Below, piece by piece: positions 59,875 to 64,000 of a stretch of 64,000 bases of DNA. The DNA comes from Gleimia sp. 6138-11-ORH1 (lineage in GTDB: Bacteria; Actinomycetota; Actinomycetes; Actinomycetales; Actinomycetaceae): assembly GCF_024814355.1 (NCBI RefSeq), contig NZ_JANUXV010000003.1, forward strand, positions 62,001-126,000, in the 5' to 3' direction. Within the stretch, counting starts at the first letter, position 1, and each line of letters begins with the position of its first letter. The notes under the pieces are model-generated. The model ran no database searches, had not been told where the DNA came from, and worked only from the letters and a program-made list of their open reading frames with translations. The translations under genes and the position numbers were made by a program.

Positions 59875-60510
59875 ATGAATCACCACATGGGGGTAAACCC
59901 AGCTAACCTACCTTCAGGCCGTTACGTGATGCCACAGTTCGAAGAACGTACCGCCTACGGTTTTAAACGCCAAGACCCATACGGCAAACTCTTTGAAGAC
60001 CGGATCGTCTTTTTAGGGGTGCAGGTCGATGACGCTTCCGCAGATGACGTGATGGCGCAGCTACTGGTATTAGAATCTCAAGACCCAGACTCACTCATCA
60101 CCATGTACATTAACAGCCCAGGTGGTTCTTTCACCGCCATGACGGCAATCTATGACACCATGCAGTACATTAAGCCACAAATCCAAACCGTGTGCTTAGG
60201 GCAAGCAGCTTCCGCTGCGGCAGTACTATTGGCAGGTGGCTCTCCGGGACGTCGTTTAGCACTTCCAAATGCGCGAGTATTAATCCACCAGCCTTCCATG
60301 GAAGGTATGCGCGGGCAGGCTTCAGATATTGAAATTATCGCGCAGGAAATGGACCGGATGCGCCTTTGGTTAGAAGAAACCATTGCTAAGCATACTGGGC
60401 GTGATATTGAACAGGTGCGTCGCGACATTGACCGCGACAAGATCCTCACCGCCCAGCAGGCACTGGAATACGGTTTGATTGACCAAGTTCTTACTTCACG
60501 TAAAGCCTAA
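59875..60510 (+). CDS. clpP2: ATP-dependent Clp protease proteolytic subunit 2
   Basis: A 211-residue ClpP paralogue. The triad is Ser113 in [11 protein letters not shown], His in LIHQPSMEG and Asp in DIDRDK. It pairs with ClpP1 to form the active tetradecamer that accepts unfolded substrates from ClpX or ClpC. GAGGAAAG precedes the ATG. A hairpin separates it from clpX. Confidence 0.96.
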   Translation: MNHHMGVNPANLPSGRYVMPQFEERTAYGFKRQDPYGKLFEDRIVFLGVQVDDASADDVMAQLLVLESQDPDSLITMYINSPGGSFTAMTAIYDTMQYIKPQIQTVCLGQAASAAAVLLAGGSPGRRLALPNARVLIHQPSMEGMRGQASDIEIIAQEMDRMRLWLEETIAKHTGRDIEQVRRDIDRDKILTAQQALEYGLIDQVLTSRKA

Positions 60511-60570
60511 CCTATAGCAGGAGCTAGTTTTACTACGTAAAGCTGACTTACAAGCGCGTTAAAGTCGCTG

Positions 60571-60610
60571 AAATGCCCGACGTAAACTAACCTAGAAACG
60601 TCGGGCATTT
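60571..60610 (+). terminator. Hairpin between clpP2 and clpX
   Basis: AAATGCCCGACGT (60571-60583) pairs with ACGTCGGGCATTT (60598-60610), 14-base loop, followed by TCATTTC. It may reduce read-through into clpX, which lies 28 bases further on. Confidence 0.7.
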
Positions 60611-60637
60611 TCATTTCATCAACTTAAAGGAGTATCT

Positions 60638-61891
60638 GTGTCAAGGTACCAAGATGCGGCAGAACTGCTGAAGTGTTCTTTCTGCGGGAAGTCGCAAAAG
60701 CAGGTTATTAAGCTGATCGGTGGGTCCGGCGTTTATATTTGCAACGAATGTGTAGATCTTTGTAATGATTTAATCGCAGAAGAAGTTGGCAACCGCACCG
60801 CTGAAGAATTAGGGGAGCTTCCGAAACCAAAGGAAATCTTTGAGTTCTTAAACCAGTATGTGATTGGGCAAGAAGACGCAAAACGCGCTCTGGCAGTTGC
60901 CGTCTATAACCACTACAAACGTCTTAACGCACAAGCAGTTTCAGGCCAACCAGTGGACATGGAACTAACGAAGTCAAACATTCTATTGCTGGGACCAACT
61001 GGCACTGGCAAAACCCATTTAGCGCGCAGCCTAGCGCGAATGCTTCGAGTCCCATTTTGTATCGTCGATGCAACTGCTTTAACTGAAGCTGGTTATGTTG
61101 GTGAAGACGTGGAAAATATCCTGCTGCGTTTAATCCAAGAAGCAGATGGGGATATCGAAAAAGCCCAGCGTGGCATTATCTACATTGATGAAATCGACAA
61201 GATTGGTCGCAAAGCTGAAAATGCTTCCATTACCAGAGATGTCTCTGGCGAGGGCGTTCAGCAAGCCTTACTGAAAATCATTGAAGGTACGCGCGCTTCA
61301 GTACCCCCGCAGGGCGGGCGCAAACACCCCCACCAACAGTTCTTAGAAATTGATACGTCGGGGATTCTCTTTATTGCAGCTGGAGCATTTGCCGGTATCG
61401 AAGAAATCGTAAAAGGACGTTTAGGGAAACGAACCCTTGGGTTTGGGTCTGACCTGAAATCAGCACATGAATACGGCGATCTGTTCTCACAGGTTACTCC
61501 AGAAGATCTCCATAAGTTTGGGATGATCCCCGAATTTATTGGACGCTTACCGGTAGTTACTTCAGTGCAGCACTTAGATGAAGAAGATCTTGTGCGAGTA
61601 CTGACTGAGCCTAAGAATGCTTTGGTACGTCAATACCAGCAGCTTTTCCAGTTAGATGATGTTGAACTTGAGTTTACTCGCGATGCGCTTAGAGAAATCG
61701 CCCGACAAGCAAACGAACGTCAGACGGGGGCGCGTGCGCTTAACTCCATTTTGGAAAAGACTTTAGCGCCGATAATGTTTGAAGTTCCCTCAATGCCGCA
61801 GATTAAAAAAGTAATTATCACTTCTGACGTGGTGGCTCAGGGGGCACCTGCAAAAATCATTACCAGAGAACAAATTGACCAAGCATCCTAA
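60638..61891 (+). CDS. clpX: ATP-dependent Clp protease ATP-binding subunit ClpX
   Basis: A 417-residue AAA+ unfoldase. The N-terminal zinc domain has CSFCGKSQ and CNECVDLC (about residues 12-45). Walker A is GPTGTGKTH (about 118), the pore loop is GYVGED, Walker [11 protein letters not shown], and the RKH loop is [10 protein letters not shown]. The C-terminal small domain is complete. It unfolds tagged proteins and feeds them to ClpP1P2. The start is GTG 60638 behind AAAGGAG. Confidence 0.97.
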   Translation: MSRYQDAAELLKCSFCGKSQKQVIKLIGGSGVYICNECVDLCNDLIAEEVGNRTAEELGELPKPKEIFEFLNQYVIGQEDAKRALAVAVYNHYKRLNAQAVSGQPVDMELTKSNILLLGPTGTGKTHLARSLARMLRVPFCIVDATALTEAGYVGEDVENILLRLIQEADGDIEKAQRGIIYIDEIDKIGRKAENASITRDVSGEGVQQALLKIIEGTRASVPPQGGRKHPHQQFLEIDTSGILFIAAGAFAGIEEIVKGRLGKRTLGFGSDLKSAHEYGDLFSQVTPEDLHKFGMIPEFIGRLPVVTSVQHLDEEDLVRVLTEPKNALVRQYQQLFQLDDVELEFTRDALREIARQANERQTGARALNSILEKTLAPIMFEVPSMPQIKKVIITSDVVAQGAPAKIITREQIDQAS

Positions 61892-61915
61892 TAACTCTTG
61901 AAATTTGTAGCAAAA

Positions 61916-61994
61916 AGGCTCCTGAAAGTTACAGTTCTTTCGGCTTAAGAATTTAATCTTTCGGCTTAAGAATTTAAGTAACTTTCAGGAGCCT
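61916..61994 (+). terminator. Long-loop terminator after clpX with an internal 21-bp duplication
   Basis: AGGCTCCTGAAAGTTAC (61916-61932) pairs perfectly with GTAACTTTCAGGAGCCT (61978-61994), followed by ATTTTAG. The 45-base loop consists almost wholly of two exact tandem copies of a 21-base unit (61936-61956 and 61957-61977). Confidence 0.8.
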
Positions 61995-62010
61995 ATTTTA
62001 GCTATAGAGC

Positions 62011-62601
62011 CTAAAGATAGATAATTTCCGCTCCTGACTCGGCTAAAGTTTTCAGGGCCGCGGCAGAACTTTCCTCAGCTACTCCGGCAATCAAATCAGC
62101 TAAGATACGTACCTTAAAACCTGCCTGTAAAGCATCTAAAGCAGAAGCTAAGACACAGTAATCAGTAGCAATCCCAGCTACATCAACCGTGGTAATTCCT
62201 GCTTCACGTAATAGTTCAACTGTGGTTAAGCCAGTTTCAGTAGCGCCCTCGAACATTGAATAAGCGGGTTTTCCAAAACCCTTGAAAATATGCTCGTGTA
62301 GGAAAGAAGTATCTAAAAGCGGATCGTAATCTGCCCCAACCGAACCGGCTACGCAGTGAACTGGCCAAGAATCAACGAAGTCGGGTTGCGAAATGGAATA
62401 TTCAGGACCGGCAAAGTGCCCGCCATTATCGGAATCGGGATCATGCCAATCTCGGGAACCAATGATTAAAGAGTATTCTTCTGCCGCAGACTGTAAATAG
62501 GCAGAAAGACGCTCTGCTACGCTATCTCCACCTGAAACAGCCAAAGCACCGCCCTCGGTGAAATCATTTTGTACATCGACAATTAAAAGAGCTTTACACA
62601 T
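62011..62601 (-). CDS. pncA: Nicotinamidase
   Basis: A 196-residue isochorismatase-like hydrolase that converts nicotinamide to nicotinic acid for NAD salvage. The catalytic triad is Asp in VDVQNDF (about residue 10), Lys in FKGFGK (about 110) and Cys in IATDYCVLAS (about 147). The metal ligands are in SRDWHDPDSDNGGHF. It converges with clpX; the ndh gene lies 42 bases upstream of its start on the same strand. Confidence 0.95.
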   Translation of the reverse strand: MCKALLIVDVQNDFTEGGALAVSGGDSVAERLSAYLQSAAEEYSLIIGSRDWHDPDSDNGGHFAGPEYSISQPDFVDSWPVHCVAGSVGADYDPLLDTSFLHEHIFKGFGKPAYSMFEGATETGLTTVELLREAGITTVDVAGIATDYCVLASALDALQAGFKVRILADLIAGVAEESSAAALKTLAESGAEIIYL

Positions 62602-62643
62602 AGCCTTAGTCTAATCTAGAAGTAGTTACAGCGCTAAACTAAA

Positions 62644-64000
62644 TCATAATTGAGTTTCTTCTGTAGCCGTAGCAGGCGATTCTGCCAAGAGCTTACCAGA
62701 AGAACCTGCTCCCAGTTTCTTTAACGCTAAGCGACCCACTAACTGCTGATTCGTAGTGGTGCGGGCTGAACGCGCATTAGAAAGGAAAGAAACCGTCCAA
62801 CGCAGCAAAGTTGAAACCTGCGCTTTGAAACCAGCAATGTAGAGCAGATGTAAGAAACACCACGCCAACCAGGCAATAAAGCCAGTTGCCTTAACCTTGC
62901 CAAGTTTTACTACCGCTTGGAACTTAGAGATAGTTGCCATAGAGCCCTTATCTTTATAAACAAACTCAGCTTGTTTAGGAGTATTTCCACTTACCTTAGC
63001 CTTAATCTGGGCGGCGACGAAACGGGCAGACTGAATGGCTCCTTGAGCTACTCCAGGAACGCCGGGAACGAACATTAAATCTCCCACCACGTAGACGTCC
63101 GGGGCATTACCAGCGGTAAGATCCGGATTAACTACCACTCGGCCGGCGCGGTCAACTTCAGCACCGGTTTTTTCGCCAATGATTTTCCCTAAGGACGATC
63201 CCTGCACGCCAGCAGCCCAAACTTTACAGACGGAAGGAATCACGGTTTCAGAACCGTCATTTAAGTTCTTCACAGTTACTTGATTAGAGTCAATGTCAGT
63301 AACGATAGTATCCATTAAAAGCTCAACATTAAGCTTCTGCAGAGCTTTAGCGGTAGCTTCCCCTAACTCTGGGCCGAAAGGAGGCAGAGGATGTTTGGCT
63401 CCATCAACTAAGATGACGCGTGCTTGGCGAGGATCAAAGTTACGGAATTCTTTACGCAGAGTGTGAGAAGCCAGCTCACGAATTTGCCCGGCCATTTCAA
63501 CTCCGGTAGGCCCTGCGCCCACAACGACAAAGGTAAGCAATTTAGCAATGCGTTCTGGGTCAGATTCAAACTCAGCCAATTCGAAAGCCCCAAAAATACG
63601 GGCACGTAACTCTAAAGCATCGTCAATAGTTTTCATACCCGGAGCATAGGTAGCGAAATGGTCATTACCAAAGTAGGATTGTCCTGCTCCGGCAGCCACA
63701 ATCAAGGTGTCGTAAGCAGTGCTCATTTCCCGGTTGTGATTGCGCCAATGCACCACCTTGTTATCAGTGTCAATATCTTCAACTAAGCCCAGCAAAATGG
63801 TAGCGTTCTTTTGGTTTTTTAGAATCTCCCGGGTGGAAGGAGCAATTTCAGAGCCAGAGAGAATCCCGGTGGCTACCTGGTAGAGAAGTGGCTGGAATAA
63901 GTGATGGCTGGTGCGTGCAATGATGGTGATATCAACATCTGCTTTCTTTAAAGATTTAGCGGCGAATAGACCACCGAAGCCAGAACCAATAATAACTACT
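62644..64000 (-). CDS. ndh: Type II NADH dehydrogenase (NDH-2), N-terminus cut by the window edge
   Basis: The frame is open to the window end, giving about 452 residues; only a few N-terminal codons are missing, since the FAD motif VVIIGSGFGGLFAAK is already visible. The NADH site is FVVVGAGPTGVEMAG, the second FAD motif is APDVYVVGDL, and a C-terminal hydrophobic/amphipathic region (about 375-410) binds the membrane. It passes electrons from NADH to quinone without pumping protons. A 30-residue low-complexity tail follows. pncA lies downstream, hinting at linked NAD metabolism. Confidence 0.94.
   Translation of the reverse strand, partial: VVIIGSGFGGLFAAKSLKKADVDITIIARTSHHLFQPLLYQVATGILSGSEIAPSTREILKNQKNATILLGLVEDIDTDNKVVHWRNHNREMSTAYDTLIVAAGAGQSYFGNDHFATYAPGMKTIDDALELRARIFGAFELAEFESDPERIAKLLTFVVVGAGPTGVEMAGQIRELASHTLRKEFRNFDPRQARVILVDGAKHPLPPFGPELGEATAKALQKLNVELLMDTIVTDIDSNQVTVKNLNDGSETVIPSVCKVWAAGVQGSSLGKIIGEKTGAEVDRAGRVVVNPDLTAGNAPDVYVVGDLMFVPGVPGVAQGAIQSARFVAAQIKAKVSGNTPKQAEFVYKDKGSMATISKFQAVVKLGKVKATGFIAWLAWCFLHLLYIAGFKAQVSTLLRWTVSFLSNARSARTTTNQQLVGRLALKKLGAGSSGKLLAESPATATEETQL

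Overview
The window is bacterial chromosome from an actinobacterium, most likely a low-G+C member of the Actinomycetaceae. This is a judgement from gene content and protein style, not from a search. The evidence is: paired clpP1/clpP2 genes, an actinobacterial-type Nei glycosylase and oligoribonuclease, a DtxR-family regulator, an LPXTG surface protein, a PepN of the actinobacterial form, bL32 without zinc cysteines, and heavy use of A/T-ending codons with roughly 45-50% G+C (estimated by eye). It looks like a host-associated commensal: it carries two extracytoplasmic or imported-glycan hydrolase systems (a GH20 hexosaminidase and a GH123-like enzyme beside a sugar ABC importer) and several surface proteins.

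Layout. 1-1451: the end of comM and dprA, both competence/DNA-processing genes. 1557-6366: a probable iron-box-controlled operon of two exporter-fold ABC half-transporters, a flavin reductase and a Bcp-type peroxiredoxin. 6369-12374: a ROK repressor divergent from a sugar-binding lipoprotein, two permeases and a GH123/DUF4091-like hydrolase. 12371-14668: an MntR-like regulator, a VKOR protein, two identical tRNA-Lys genes and a HIT protein. 14929-22910: housekeeping genes leuS, aldose epimerase, nei, a GNAT, yigZ-cysK-cysE and rpmF. 22960-25176: a gene-poor, repeat-rich island ending at tRNA-Arg, holding a toxin-tail/immunity-like pair. 25265-32549: ilvA, orn, an LPXTG protein with an SSB paralogue, ettA and tesB. 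32761-35716: a free PTS EIIB, malQ and a free EIIA. 35812-44892: PepN, an M13 peptidase and a large GH20 surface hexosaminidase. 45154-45322: tRNA-Pro and tRNA-Gly. 45590-56803: a tightly overlapping operon of three glycosyltransferases, an ABC exporter, two APH-fold kinases and UDP-glucose dehydrogenase, followed by a two-component system. 57031-61891: a poly-aspartate protein, then tig-clpP1-clpP2-clpX. 62011-64000: pncA and a type II NADH dehydrogenase cut by the window edge.

The most unusual signals are (i) an octamer, CGCCCTCG, that I count 24 times on both strands, far above chance and often written with otherwise unfavoured codons, which looks like a genome-wide DNA signal; (ii) the glycosyltransferase/ABC/double-kinase/UDP-glucose dehydrogenase operon, a candidate undescribed surface-glycan or glycolipid export system; (iii) the iron-box ABC/flavin reductase operon; (iv) the island with REP-like palindromes and an orphan toxin tail; and (v) a protein ending in 17 consecutive aspartates.
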